Of a stretch of DNA of 7,644 nucleotides, positions 1-6,081 are shown piece by piece (position 1 is the first letter of the stretch; every line of letters begins with the position of its first letter). A program made the position numbers and the translations under genes. The DNA lies in NCBI GenBank assembly GCA_020631175.1, contig JAHDHT010000091.1, positions 8,110 through 15,753 on the forward strand, read 5' to 3'. Under the pieces are notes generated by a model, which worked only from the letters and a program-made list of their open reading frames with translations, was not told the DNA's origin and did not search any database. This DNA is from Chitinophagales bacterium (lineage in GTDB: Bacteria; Bacteroidota; Bacteroidia; Chitinophagales; JAHDHT01).

Positions 1-192
1 CAATCTTTTTTGTCAAATGCTATGGCTAATAGTCGAAAATTGAGCTTCCGCTGGTCGCTAATTTTCTACTTTATCCATTAGCATGTGTCTGCAAAAGTAT
101 TTCCAGTGCAATCGCTGGTACAGAAATGCATTTTACGCAAAATCAAAGTTCAGGATTAGAATGTACATGAATAAAAAAAAGAGTATTACGTT
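1..192. other. Non-coding left edge with inverted repeats
   Basis: No convincing gene is present. Reading frames entering from the left edge close quickly; the plus frame starting at base 1 stops at 79-81. The stretch lies downstream of the minus-strand nitroreductase. It holds an imperfect nested inverted repeat (22-84, listed separately), a short hairpin CCAGTG-CAAT-CGCTGG at 103-118 with one G-T wobble, and a second small one ATTTT-ACGC-AAAAT at 130-143. The heptamer CGCTGGT occurs twice (49-55 and 113-119). This density of structure suggests an intergenic repeat or a structured 3' region rather than the edge of a gene, but the neighbouring gene to the left is not visible. Confidence 0.5.
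22..84. repeat. Imperfect nested inverted repeat with bulged bases
   Basis: The outer arms are ATGGCTAAT (22-30) and ATTAGCAT (77-84), complementary over 8 pairs with one extra G on the left. The inner arms are GAAAATTGAGC (35-45) and GCTAATTTTC (57-66), complementary over 10 pairs with one extra G (base 42) on the left. The terminal loop is 11 nt (46-56). The two stems are separated by 4 nt on the left and 10 nt on the right. It could fold as single-stranded DNA or RNA. No integron core sites are visible. It may be an interspersed intergenic repeat of this genome; the window alone cannot show copy number. Confidence 0.45.
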
Positions 193-197
193 TTACT
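173..197 (-). terminator. Weak possible terminator after the nitroreductase gene
   Basis: On the minus strand a run of eight T (173-180) follows a short stem AGTA/TACT (182-185 with 194-197), which overlaps the nitroreductase stop codon. The stem has only four pairs, so intrinsic termination here is doubtful; the T tract is the only strong part. Confidence 0.2.
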
Positions 198-825
198 TTA
201 TTTCAGTAATTAAATGCTCTTTACTTTTTCTAACCTTTTTCAAGTTAACTAGCCAATCATTTTCAGCGTCTCTGTATCCTAAAGGAAGCAGTAAACAACT
301 TCTCAATCCTTTATCTTTCAAGCTTAGTATTTTATCTAACTCTTTTGCATCAAAGCCCTCCATAGGTGTTGCATCTACTTCTTCAAAAGCGGCTGCTGCA
401 ATTGCCTGTGAAAATGCAATATATGCTTGTTTCGCAGCATGATTGAAATTCACTTCCGGATCTCTCGGTGGATACCCTTTTAATAACATCTCTCTGTAAT
501 TTTCCCATCCTTCATTTTTGAAACCTCTGACTTCATTTACCAAATCAAACATCATATTGATCCTATCTTCCGTGTAAGTGTTCCAGGCAGCAAATACCAA
601 TAAATGAGAACAATCTGAAACAACTGACTGATTCCATGCAATAGCCTTTATTTTATCTTTTATCTCTTGATTTGTAATTACGTATACCTCAAACGGTTGT
701 AGACCACTTGATGTCGGAGCTAAAGAAATCGCTTCAATGATATTATCAATTTTTTCCTGAGGTATTACTTTACGGTTCATTGCTTTAGTAGCATAACGCC
801 AATTGAGTTTATCGATTAATTCCAT
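193..825 (-). CDS. NAD(P)H-dependent nitroreductase family oxidoreductase (NfsB-like)
   Basis: A 210-residue cytoplasmic flavoprotein of the nitroreductase superfamily, the usual length for NfsB-type enzymes. These are FMN-containing homodimers that pass two electrons from NAD(P)H to nitroaromatics, quinones or related acceptors. Seen in the sequence: an N-terminal RYATK (10-14) at the place of RHSTK in E. coli NfsB, which contacts FMN phosphate; APTSSGLQPF (36-45), the conserved flavin-side loop; ATPMEGFDA (152-160), very close to AVPIEGFDA of NfsB; PLGYR (181-185); and a terminal K197-x-R199 pair matching the NfsB LPKSR segment. The start is an ATG four bases after the hchA stop, so the two are almost certainly co-transcribed and this gene is second. 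The natural substrate cannot be told from sequence. The family call is firm, the exact subfamily less so. Confidence 0.93.
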   Translation of the reverse strand: MELIDKLNWRYATKAMNRKVIPQEKIDNIIEAISLAPTSSGLQPFEVYVITNQEIKDKIKAIAWNQSVVSDCSHLLVFAAWNTYTEDRINMMFDLVNEVRGFKNEGWENYREMLLKGYPPRDPEVNFNHAAKQAYIAFSQAIAAAAFEEVDATPMEGFDAKELDKILSLKDKGLRSCLLLPLGYRDAENDWLVNLKKVRKSKEHLITEIK

Positions 826-829
826 GCTT

Positions 830-1684
830 TTAATTTAATTCACTTAATAATGTTTTTGCTGCTAACTTACCAAGTTCATTGGATGCTAAAGGGCTTGATC
901 CGGTAATTAATTTTCGGTCTTTACAGACCGTTTTATCCATTTTAGTATTCATCAAATTAACACCAAGACTTTTTAGTTTTTCACTCAATCCGTAGGGCAT
1001 TTTACCGGGCAAATAACCAAACATAGGCGTTTTATTATCTACCGAATCAGGAAATACAGCCATATTATAACCGGTATATAAAAACTTTTGTTCGTTTAAT
1101 GTAGTGGCTAAAAATGCGCCCGGACCATGGCAAAGGCTAATTGTAAACAAAGCGTTTTCATGAGCCCATCTAAGTATTTTCCCAACATTTTCATCTTCTG
1201 GAATACCTATCATCGCGCCATGTCCTCCCGGAACAAAGACTGCTGCATATGAATCTGCATGCTCTAGTGAAGAACTAATGAATTCAGAAAGTTTTAGTGG
1301 TTTATCAAAATTAGATCTGTGTTCTTTATATATCGCATTAACATGTTCATCATTTTTAGGGAATGCCCACATTTCAAAAACAACAGGTTTTCCAGTTGGA
1401 GTAGCAATAACAAATTCAAATCCTGCATTTTTTAAATGGAGCATCGGCAATAAAGCCTCTACCGGGTGATTTCCTGTAGAAAAATATTTCCCGTTTTTCA
1501 TTTTTAAGTTCTTGCTCTCAGTGAAAATTACAAGAATCTTAGACTTTTTTCCTTTGTATTTTTTATAAGAGATGTTTTCAAAATCTGTTTTATCAGATAC
1601 ACCCATTTTTAGCGCCAATTTAGATGGACTGAAAGATCCATCTAATTCTAATTTAGGAGCAATCCCCAAAACTTTCTTTATCAT
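830..1684 (-). CDS. hchA: Hsp31/HchA-type DJ-1/PfpI protein (glyoxalase III / chaperone family)
   Basis: A 284-residue member of the HchA branch of the DJ-1/PfpI superfamily; E. coli Hsp31 has 283. Known family members convert methylglyoxal to lactate without cofactor and act as holding chaperones; a protein deglycase role is disputed. Diagnostic stretches are FSTGNHPVEALLP (68-80), FVPGGHGAMIG (150-160) and SLCHGPGAFLA (183-193). The nucleophile is C185, followed by H186, with acidic partners E76 and D216, corresponding to C185, H186, E77 and D214 of Hsp31. Of the three Hsp31 metal ligands, E90 and H122 are kept, but the first histidine is replaced by lysine (K85). I chose ATG at 1684 over an in-frame TTG at 1714 because it gives the family length, puts the catalytic cysteine at its usual number, and leaves the predicted promoter upstream. 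First gene of a pair with the nitroreductase. Confidence 0.93.
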   Translation of the reverse strand: MIKKVLGIAPKLELDGSFSPSKLALKMGVSDKTDFENISYKKYKGKKSKILVIFTESKNLKMKNGKYFSTGNHPVEALLPMLHLKNAGFEFVIATPTGKPVVFEMWAFPKNDEHVNAIYKEHRSNFDKPLKLSEFISSSLEHADSYAAVFVPGGHGAMIGIPEDENVGKILRWAHENALFTISLCHGPGAFLATTLNEQKFLYTGYNMAVFPDSVDNKTPMFGYLPGKMPYGLSEKLKSLGVNLMNTKMDKTVCKDRKLITGSSPLASNELGKLAAKTLLSELN

Positions 1685-1711
1685 AACTTTTGTGTTTTTG
1701 GATTTAAACTT

Positions 1712-1719
1712 CAAAAGTA
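1712..1719 (-). promoter_or_regulatory. Predicted Bacteroidota-type -7 promoter element for hchA
   Basis: On the minus strand this reads TACTTTTG, an exact match to the Bacteroidota -7 consensus TAnnTTTG. It lies 27 bases before the hchA ATG, so transcription would start near 1707 and give a leader of roughly 20 nt. No TTG is found at the -33 position, where the sequence is a T run, which fits a promoter needing an activator. The element overlaps the TTG at 1712-1714, arguing against that codon as the start of hchA. Confidence 0.5.
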
Positions 1720-1740
1720 AGAGTGTATTTTGGGATAAAA

Positions 1741-1756
1741 ATTACCCTATGGTAAT
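1741..1756. promoter_or_regulatory. 16-bp palindrome, likely operator for a Crp-type regulator
   Basis: ATTACC (1741-1746), CTAT spacer, GGTAAT (1751-1756): perfect 6-bp arms around a 4-bp spacer. It lies in the gap between the regulator stop codon (1761-1763) and hchA. Its centre is about 41 bp upstream of the start site inferred from the TAnnTTTG box, the classic spacing at which a dimeric Crp-type activator overlaps the -35/-33 region. The dyad symmetry and position are seen directly; that the adjacent regulator binds it is inferred. Confidence 0.5.
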
Positions 1757-1760
1757 AAAT

Positions 1761-2336
1761 CTATTTCTTTGCTTTTTCAGCGCGTATTCTACTTAAACTT
1801 TGTTGAGTTATTCCGAGATAAGATGCAATATGATAATTGGGAACGTATTGTTCAATATTTGGATATTGTTTAAGAAAGAGATTATACCTTTCTGATGCAC
1901 TTAATTGCAATTGATTTAAAATTCTTTTGTGTAAGCTAACCACATGTCTTTCTAAGTTTTTTCTTTGAAAGGACTCAAATTCAGGAAATTGTATATATAT
2001 ATCATTTAACTTTTGAGCATTGAATTCAATAACTACTGAATCGGATATACATTCAATGGTAAGAGAAGCAGGCTCTTGATTGTAAATTGCCATAAAATCA
2101 CTAATCCACCAATCTTTAATTGCAAATTGTAATGTATGCTCTTTACCTTCTTTTTCAACACAAAACGACCGAAGACTTCCACTAATAACAAAAAAAGTTT
2201 TGTCAACATTTTGTCCTTGTCGAATTAAAATTTCTCCTTTCGATACCTTTTTCTCTTTTGCTATTGAATAGACATATTCTATGGCTTCAGGAGAAAGAGA
2301 AATCGATTTTTTTATTTTATCAATTAAAGTCTGCAA
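1761..2336 (-). CDS. Crp/Fnr-family transcriptional regulator
   Basis: A 191-residue regulator with an N-terminal cyclic-nucleotide-binding-fold beta barrel (about 25-110), a dimerisation helix (about 115-142) and a C-terminal winged helix-turn-helix (about 147-188). The HTH segment, with HIASYLGITQQSLSRIR (169-185), is typical of Bacteroidota Crp-like proteins. The FGE and R-S/T-A residues that bind cAMP in E. coli CRP are absent: the matching region is WWISD...EPASLTIE (76-95). cAMP is therefore unlikely to be the ligand. There are no Fnr-type cysteines for an iron-sulfur cluster. The start is TTG: an in-frame TAA lies two codons upstream and the next in-frame Met is residue 82, which would cut away most of the sensor barrel. 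It is co-directional with hchA, 76 bp upstream, and probably controls it. Confidence 0.9.
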   Translation of the reverse strand: MQTLIDKIKKSISLSPEAIEYVYSIAKEKKVSKGEILIRQGQNVDKTFFVISGSLRSFCVEKEGKEHTLQFAIKDWWISDFMAIYNQEPASLTIECISDSVVIEFNAQKLNDIYIQFPEFESFQRKNLERHVVSLHKRILNQLQLSASERYNLFLKQYPNIEQYVPNYHIASYLGITQQSLSRIRAEKAKK

Positions 2337-2374
2337 AGTTTATTTGTAATTGAAAGGAATGAAATATAAAGATA

Positions 2375-2390
2375 AGTTTGGTTTTAAACT
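2375..2390. promoter_or_regulatory. Possible dyad near the regulator promoter
   Basis: AGTTT-GGTTTT-AAACT forms 5-bp arms with a 6-bp spacer, just upstream of a minus-strand near-consensus -7 box, TATCTTTA (2367-2374), before the regulator gene. It overlaps the stop codon of the preceding gene and does not share the ATTACC half-site found before hchA, so it may be chance in AT-rich DNA. Confidence 0.2.
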
Positions 2391-4059
2391 AAAAGTTAAC
2401 TTTTACAAATTTAATCCAATCTTGATTTTTTGAATCTTTCAATTGCAAAAAATAAGTACCCGGTTCAAAATCTTTAATATCAATTTTTTCTACCACCATT
2501 CCTTCATCGACGATTTGCCCGTTTATATTTGCTATGCGGTAACTATGACCTCTATCCAAACCGTTTAAATAAATAAATCGATTTGAAGGAATAGGATATA
2601 TTTCAATCTTTTCTTCCATCCATCCTTCCAAAATATGAACCATGGTAGTATCCATATTTGTAGTATCAACCGGTTCAGTTATGGTGTCCATCAAAGCAAA
2701 TATCTCACAATCTGAAACAGGCGCATTTAATTCAATCACACCTTGTGGAATCAATTCTTTTCCATCAAAACCGGAAAAGTCAGGACCATATTTTTCAGCT
2801 CTGAAAGAACCGAAAGAATTAAATCCACCACCTCCACCCGGATCTGTATTATAATCTTGAGGACCTGCTGTATTCACAGGATTTTGATAATGCCATACGA
2901 TTACACCTTCATCATTTACCTCTTTCATTTCACCGGTAAAAGAATCGCACCATAAAGAATTTCCATTTTCAAGTCTTCGATGGCTGCAGCCTATACCCGA
3001 AAAGTTACCTGTTGTATACGACCAATCTGCAGATTCTGGACCGTAGGCAACTCCTTCCGAATAATTAAATGAACCATCCGGATTCATTGGAGGAATTACA
3101 ATGTCCAGTTTTCCGTTAAAGCCATTATTATATATCGTAAAAAATCCCGGAAATTCTTCTTCCGGTGTGGCAACCCAACTCACGTCATGCTGACCGTCAA
3201 ATTGTGCCTGACCGGGATGATCATACATTGAAGGATTACCCCATCGATACAAAAAATCGCCACCTTTCCCATAATTTCCTCCCTGATGATCTCTTGCTTC
3301 GGCCGTTGTTGTACTGTGATCAATTACCCAAAGTTCATTTTTCGTTAAAGAACTTAAGACAATCATATCAAATTCTTCGATGTAATCCACCGAATTACAA
3401 TGCGCATAATCACCACCGAAAAAAGTGGTTCCCGCATCGATATTAAATCGTTCAGGATGATCAGCTATAAGGGCGAAATTATCCAATGAAGCATTCTGAT
3501 CCTGAATGAACCGGTCGTATAAAGACCATTCCCAAACAATTTCCCCTTCATCGTATCCACTTGGTTCAATCTCAATTACATAAGTTAAATTTAATGCTTG
3601 ATTTCCGCCTACTAAAGACATTTGCGTTGCCGAAAAACTTTTCCAGCAAAGTGCCAGCACATTTCCATTAGGCAAATATTCTATGTCATGATGCTGTAAA
3701 TATTCATTGTTAACCGAAACAGAATAATTCCATACTATATTTCCTTCCCAATCCTGCATTTCAATTGCTCCGCCTGCACCCGCACCGTTAAGCGAGTTAC
3801 CCGGTGAGTTTTGAATCGCCCTGATCATATGACCATCATGTGTAAGGTAAGCAGTAAGACCTGTATTGAAGGGGGAAGTCCATGAGTTAATATACTCGCC
3901 ACAATTATCAACAAGGTAAATACTACTTCCTCCACCAATAAAAAGCGTGTAACCATTATAGGCATCTTCTGTATTTAATTGAAGGCCTAACTGGGCTTTT
4001 AAGCTTAGGGTGTTAAAAGATAATAGCAAAACCAACCATAGCAAAAAGCGCTTTTTCAT
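2389..4059 (-). CDS. Secreted aryl-sulfate sulfotransferase (ASST)-family beta-propeller protein with T9SS sorting domain
   Basis: A 556-residue exported protein. A signal peptide (1-23: basic MKKR, a leucine-rich core, cleavage after KAQ or just before) leads into a beta-propeller of the arylsulfotransferase family (about 35-430), with repeated blade motifs such as WEGNIVWNYS, GEIVWEWS and EGVIVWHY. Histidines spread through the blades (HHD 123-125, H220, H291, H360) are candidates for the catalytic and sulfate-binding residues; in the bacterial enzyme a histidine is transiently sulfated while sulfate moves between phenolic compounds without PAPS. The last 70 residues (about 485-556) form a type A T9SS C-terminal domain, with YPIPSNRFIYL (a variant of YPNPSNGxxxL), NINGQIV, PGTYFLQL and a final IKFVKV. 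It should be exported through the outer membrane and attached to the surface or released. A PGGGGG run sits at 407-412. It lies 52 bp after the hydrolase gene. Actual sulfotransferase activity is inferred only. Confidence 0.82.
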   Translation of the reverse strand: MKKRFLLWLVLLLSFNTLSLKAQLGLQLNTEDAYNGYTLFIGGGSSIYLVDNCGEYINSWTSPFNTGLTAYLTHDGHMIRAIQNSPGNSLNGAGAGGAIEMQDWEGNIVWNYSVSVNNEYLQHHDIEYLPNGNVLALCWKSFSATQMSLVGGNQALNLTYVIEIEPSGYDEGEIVWEWSLYDRFIQDQNASLDNFALIADHPERFNIDAGTTFFGGDYAHCNSVDYIEEFDMIVLSSLTKNELWVIDHSTTTAEARDHQGGNYGKGGDFLYRWGNPSMYDHPGQAQFDGQHDVSWVATPEEEFPGFFTIYNNGFNGKLDIVIPPMNPDGSFNYSEGVAYGPESADWSYTTGNFSGIGCSHRRLENGNSLWCDSFTGEMKEVNDEGVIVWHYQNPVNTAGPQDYNTDPGGGGGFNSFGSFRAEKYGPDFSGFDGKELIPQGVIELNAPVSDCEIFALMDTITEPVDTTNMDTTMVHILEGWMEEKIEIYPIPSNRFIYLNGLDRGHSYRIANINGQIVDEGMVVEKIDIKDFEPGTYFLQLKDSKNQDWIKFVKVNF

Positions 4060-4111
4060 TTTTAATATTTTTATAAATGTAACGGAAAGCCTTTAAAAAT
4101 ATGCAGAAGAA

Positions 4112-5170
4112 TTAGTCAGCTAACCACCATCTGCGAGATTCATGACCTTCAGATGAAGAAACCCATTGCCCGGGGTGAGGCATAATTATTTGATCCTGCT
4201 CATCTTCAGCAGCTTCATACAGAGCTTCAATTGGTTCTGCCCAGGGATGAAATGCAAGATCAAAGGTTGCCCAATGGACCGGTAACATATATTTGCTTTG
4301 CATTAATTTATGCACTTGCCAGGCTTCTTCCGGAAAGGTATGATTGTAATGCCACAGTTTATTGTAAGCGCCAATGGCCTGTATACACAAATCGACCGGA
4401 CCATATTGCTCACCTAATAATTTATACTTATTCATAAATCCAGAATCACCACTCACAAATACTTTAGTTGCTTTGTATTGGATTAAATATCCGTTCCAAA
4501 AGGTAGAATTTCGATCTGTCAAACTTCTTCCTGAATAATGTCTGGCGGGTAAAGCTGTAAATTCGAAATCTTCTATTTCAATGTGTTGATGCCAATCGAG
4601 TTCTATAATTTTATATTCAGGAATGCCCCAATATTTAAAGGTTTCTCCTAAGCCTAAGGGGAGAACAAATTGCGTATTTGTCTGATCATATTGTTTGATG
4701 AAATTATAATCTAAATGATCATAATGATTATGTGAGATCAAAATGAAGTCAATATTCGGAAGATCTTTTGGGTCGAGAGGAGCCGGATGAAATCGTTTTG
4801 AGGGACCCATTATATCGGTTGGTGAAGGTCTTTCTGAAAAAACCGGATCTATTAAAATACGTTTTCCTCCGAGTTCTATTAATACGGAAGCATGCCCTAA
4901 CCACATATATTTTAAAGGAGCAGAAGGCTGCTCTTCAAAGTTAACAGCACTATGAAATTCCACCGGTATTTCTACAGTAGGTAATCGATCTTTTTTAGAA
5001 GAGTTTAAATATTTTCCAGAAGCTTTAAATACCGTCTGAAAATCGGGGTTTGCATGGCCGACTTCTGTTTTTTTACCAAAATTCCGAATGCTTACTTCTA
5101 TTTGTTGGCGCACGGCTTCGCTACCCTTTTTGCCAAATGTTTTCAAATCTATCATCTGGACTGATAACAT
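4112..5170 (-). CDS. Metallo-beta-lactamase-fold hydrolase, NAPE-PLD-like
   Basis: A 352-residue metallo-beta-lactamase-fold protein closest, by recalled motifs, to N-acyl-phosphatidylethanolamine phospholipase D. Seen: WLGHASVLIEL (90-100), ILIDPVFSERPSP (105-117), the zinc motif HNHYDH (147-152) within ISHNHYDHLDYN, PLGLGE (171-176), ELDW (190-193), and further metal ligands H211, D242 (SGDSG) and H299 (VHWATF). All ligands for a binuclear zinc site are present. Mammalian NAPE-PLD shares the ISHNHYDHLDYN and PLGL stretches and releases N-acylethanolamines from membrane phospholipid; bacterial relatives are often only called MBL-fold hydrolases. There is no signal peptide or membrane segment, so it is probably cytoplasmic or membrane-associated from inside. 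ATG at 5168-5170 is used; M6 (5155) is an equally plausible start. An in-frame stop lies two codons upstream. Possibly co-transcribed with the downstream sulfotransferase-type gene. Confidence 0.88.
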   Translation of the reverse strand: MLSVQMIDLKTFGKKGSEAVRQQIEVSIRNFGKKTEVGHANPDFQTVFKASGKYLNSSKKDRLPTVEIPVEFHSAVNFEEQPSAPLKYMWLGHASVLIELGGKRILIDPVFSERPSPTDIMGPSKRFHPAPLDPKDLPNIDFILISHNHYDHLDYNFIKQYDQTNTQFVLPLGLGETFKYWGIPEYKIIELDWHQHIEIEDFEFTALPARHYSGRSLTDRNSTFWNGYLIQYKATKVFVSGDSGFMNKYKLLGEQYGPVDLCIQAIGAYNKLWHYNHTFPEEAWQVHKLMQSKYMLPVHWATFDLAFHPWAEPIEALYEAAEDEQDQIIMPHPGQWVSSSEGHESRRWWLAD

Positions 5171-5456
5171 TAAACTTCATTGTTCAGTTCGGGCAAATCA
5201 GGCATATTTTAGCATATTTATCTGGATGACAGACAAGCCTTCTTAAGTGTAAATAGCATGAATTTACCATAAAACGTTTCTCATATAACGGTTTAACAGG
5301 GGGTCAGAAAGTTCAAATTTGGATAATAAACCCCCTATATTCAGCGTTTCTTGGCCGTATGCGCACCGTTGTGCAATTATTTTACAATAATTTGGATTAT
5401 TTATTAACAAGTTTTGCTTAACTTGTGGATAGTCAGATTTATTTAATTATAACAAT
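5171..5456. other. Divergent intergenic region
   Basis: This 286-bp gap separates the minus-strand hydrolase from the plus-strand HNH-like gene and must hold promoters for both. I found no exact TAnnTTTG box for either gene. The half nearest the hydrolase has a tandem GCATATTT at 5202-5209 and 5212-5219, one helical turn apart. The half nearest the plus-strand gene is crowded with inverted repeats (listed separately). No small open reading frame is convincing. Confidence 0.55.
5287..5426. repeat. Cluster of five inverted repeats upstream of the HNH-like gene
   Basis: Within 140 bp: AACGGT (5287-5292) pairs with ACCGTT (5365-5370); AGGGGGT (5298-5304) with ACCCCCT (5330-5336); GCAC-CGTT-GTGC (5363-5374); AATTATT-TTAC-AATAATT (5375-5392); ACAAGTT-TTGCTT-AACTTGT (5407-5426). 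The first and third share bases 5365-5370, so they are alternatives to each other. The last hairpin ends 30 bp before the ATG. Such a cluster could be an operator region, a structured leader, or the remains of an inserted element. No target-site duplication was recognised. Confidence 0.5.
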
Positions 5457-6023
5457 ATGGAAAAATCTATTAAAAACCTGCCAAGAGAAAAGTGGTCAAA
5501 GATCAAATTCAGCAGGGTAAAAATTCAAAAAGATTACTATGTTTCTCAACTTGGTCGTGCCAAATCAAAGGACATAAACACCAAGAAAGAACGATTAATT
5601 AAAGGTACTCCGGATCAACGTGGTTATTTAAAAGTTACTGCCCGAAAAGATGGCGAGCAGGAAACTAAATTCTTCCACAAAGAAATTGCAGCTGCCTTTG
5701 CGAAATCAGGTAAAAGCCGTAAAAAGATTTATGTTGTTCATAAAGATTATGATAAAACGAACAACAAAGCAAGCAACTTAATATGGGTTGATCTTGAAGG
5801 CTTAAACAAGTACAATGAAAAACGTCGTGAAAAATTAGGCATCAAAGTGAAGAAGAGTAAGTACTATAAACTTACTGAGTCTAAAGTTGCCATGATTAAA
5901 AAGATGTTAAAACAAGGTAAAAAGACTAAAAAAGCTATTGCTGAAAAGTATAACATTACAACGACTCAAATTAATCGAATCGAAAGAGGAGAAAACTGGG
6001 GTCATGTAAAAGCAAAAGCTTAA
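5457..6023 (+). CDS. NUMOD4/HNH endonuclease-like protein with C-terminal HTH
   Basis: A 188-residue, very basic protein (42 lysines, about 22%). The N-terminal third matches the NUMOD4 pattern: W13, YYVSQLGRAKS (27-37), then GYLKV (56-60). The middle resembles the HNH_3 fold of phage and homing endonucleases: FFHKEIAAAF (72-81) and VVHKDYDKTNNKASNLIWV (93-111), with the likely catalytic H95 and the N102/N103 and N107 asparagines kept. In the usual NHxDGxKxNNxxxNLxW motif, the residue before the histidine is V here. The C-terminal segment (about 138-184) is a helix-turn-helix, LTESKVAMIKKMLKQG then KAIAEKYNITTTQINRI, of the type attached to such nucleases. This supports a site-specific DNA nicking or binding protein. 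It is free-standing, with no intron or split gene nearby, so it may be a solitary mobile endonuclease gene or a domesticated DNA-binding protein. It is the only plus-strand gene and ends in a strong terminator. Confidence 0.8.
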   Translation: MEKSIKNLPREKWSKIKFSRVKIQKDYYVSQLGRAKSKDINTKKERLIKGTPDQRGYLKVTARKDGEQETKFFHKEIAAAFAKSGKSRKKIYVVHKDYDKTNNKASNLIWVDLEGLNKYNEKRREKLGIKVKKSKYYKLTESKVAMIKKMLKQGKKTKKAIAEKYNITTTQINRIERGENWGHVKAKA

Positions 6024-6043
6024 AGAATAAATTTAAATTCAGA

Positions 6044-6067
6044 AGCCGGATTCAAATGAATCCGGCT
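6044..6067 (+). terminator. Rho-independent terminator between convergent genes
   Basis: AGCCGGATTC (6044-6053), loop AAAT, GAATCCGGCT (6058-6067): a perfect 10-bp stem, followed on the plus strand by TTTTTATTTT. It clearly terminates the HNH-like gene, 21 bp after its stop. On the minus strand the same hairpin follows the serine hydrolase stop, with a poorer T tract, so it may work in both directions. Confidence 0.9.
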
Positions 6068-6081
6068 TTTTTATTTTAGGA

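Noticed and set aside
83..442. Plus-strand open frame of 119 codons at the left edge
   Set aside because: It runs antisense through the nitroreductase gene, and its serine/alanine-rich end is the complement of that coding sequence. The N-terminal part is non-coding repeat-like DNA.
1685..1714. TTG at 1714 as the start of hchA
   Set aside because: It would add 10 residues beyond the family length and lies within the predicted -7 element; the ATG at 1684 fits better.
2391..2404. Perfect 14-bp palindrome AAAAGTTAACTTTT as an operator or terminator
   Set aside because: It encodes the end of the T9SS domain (KVNF) plus part of the stop codon, has no loop or T tract, and is readily explained by coding constraints and AT richness.
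2642..3446. Three plus-strand open frames opposite the sulfotransferase-type gene
   Set aside because: They are antisense shadows of a well-supported gene and have no domain or export signal; the proline run is the complement of its PGGGGG stretch.
5287..5374. Integron attC site
   Set aside because: GTTTAAC (5291-5297) fits the RYYYAAC core, but the only candidate partner, GTTGTGC (5368-5374), breaks the GTTRRRY pattern and is not its complement. No integrase gene is in the window.
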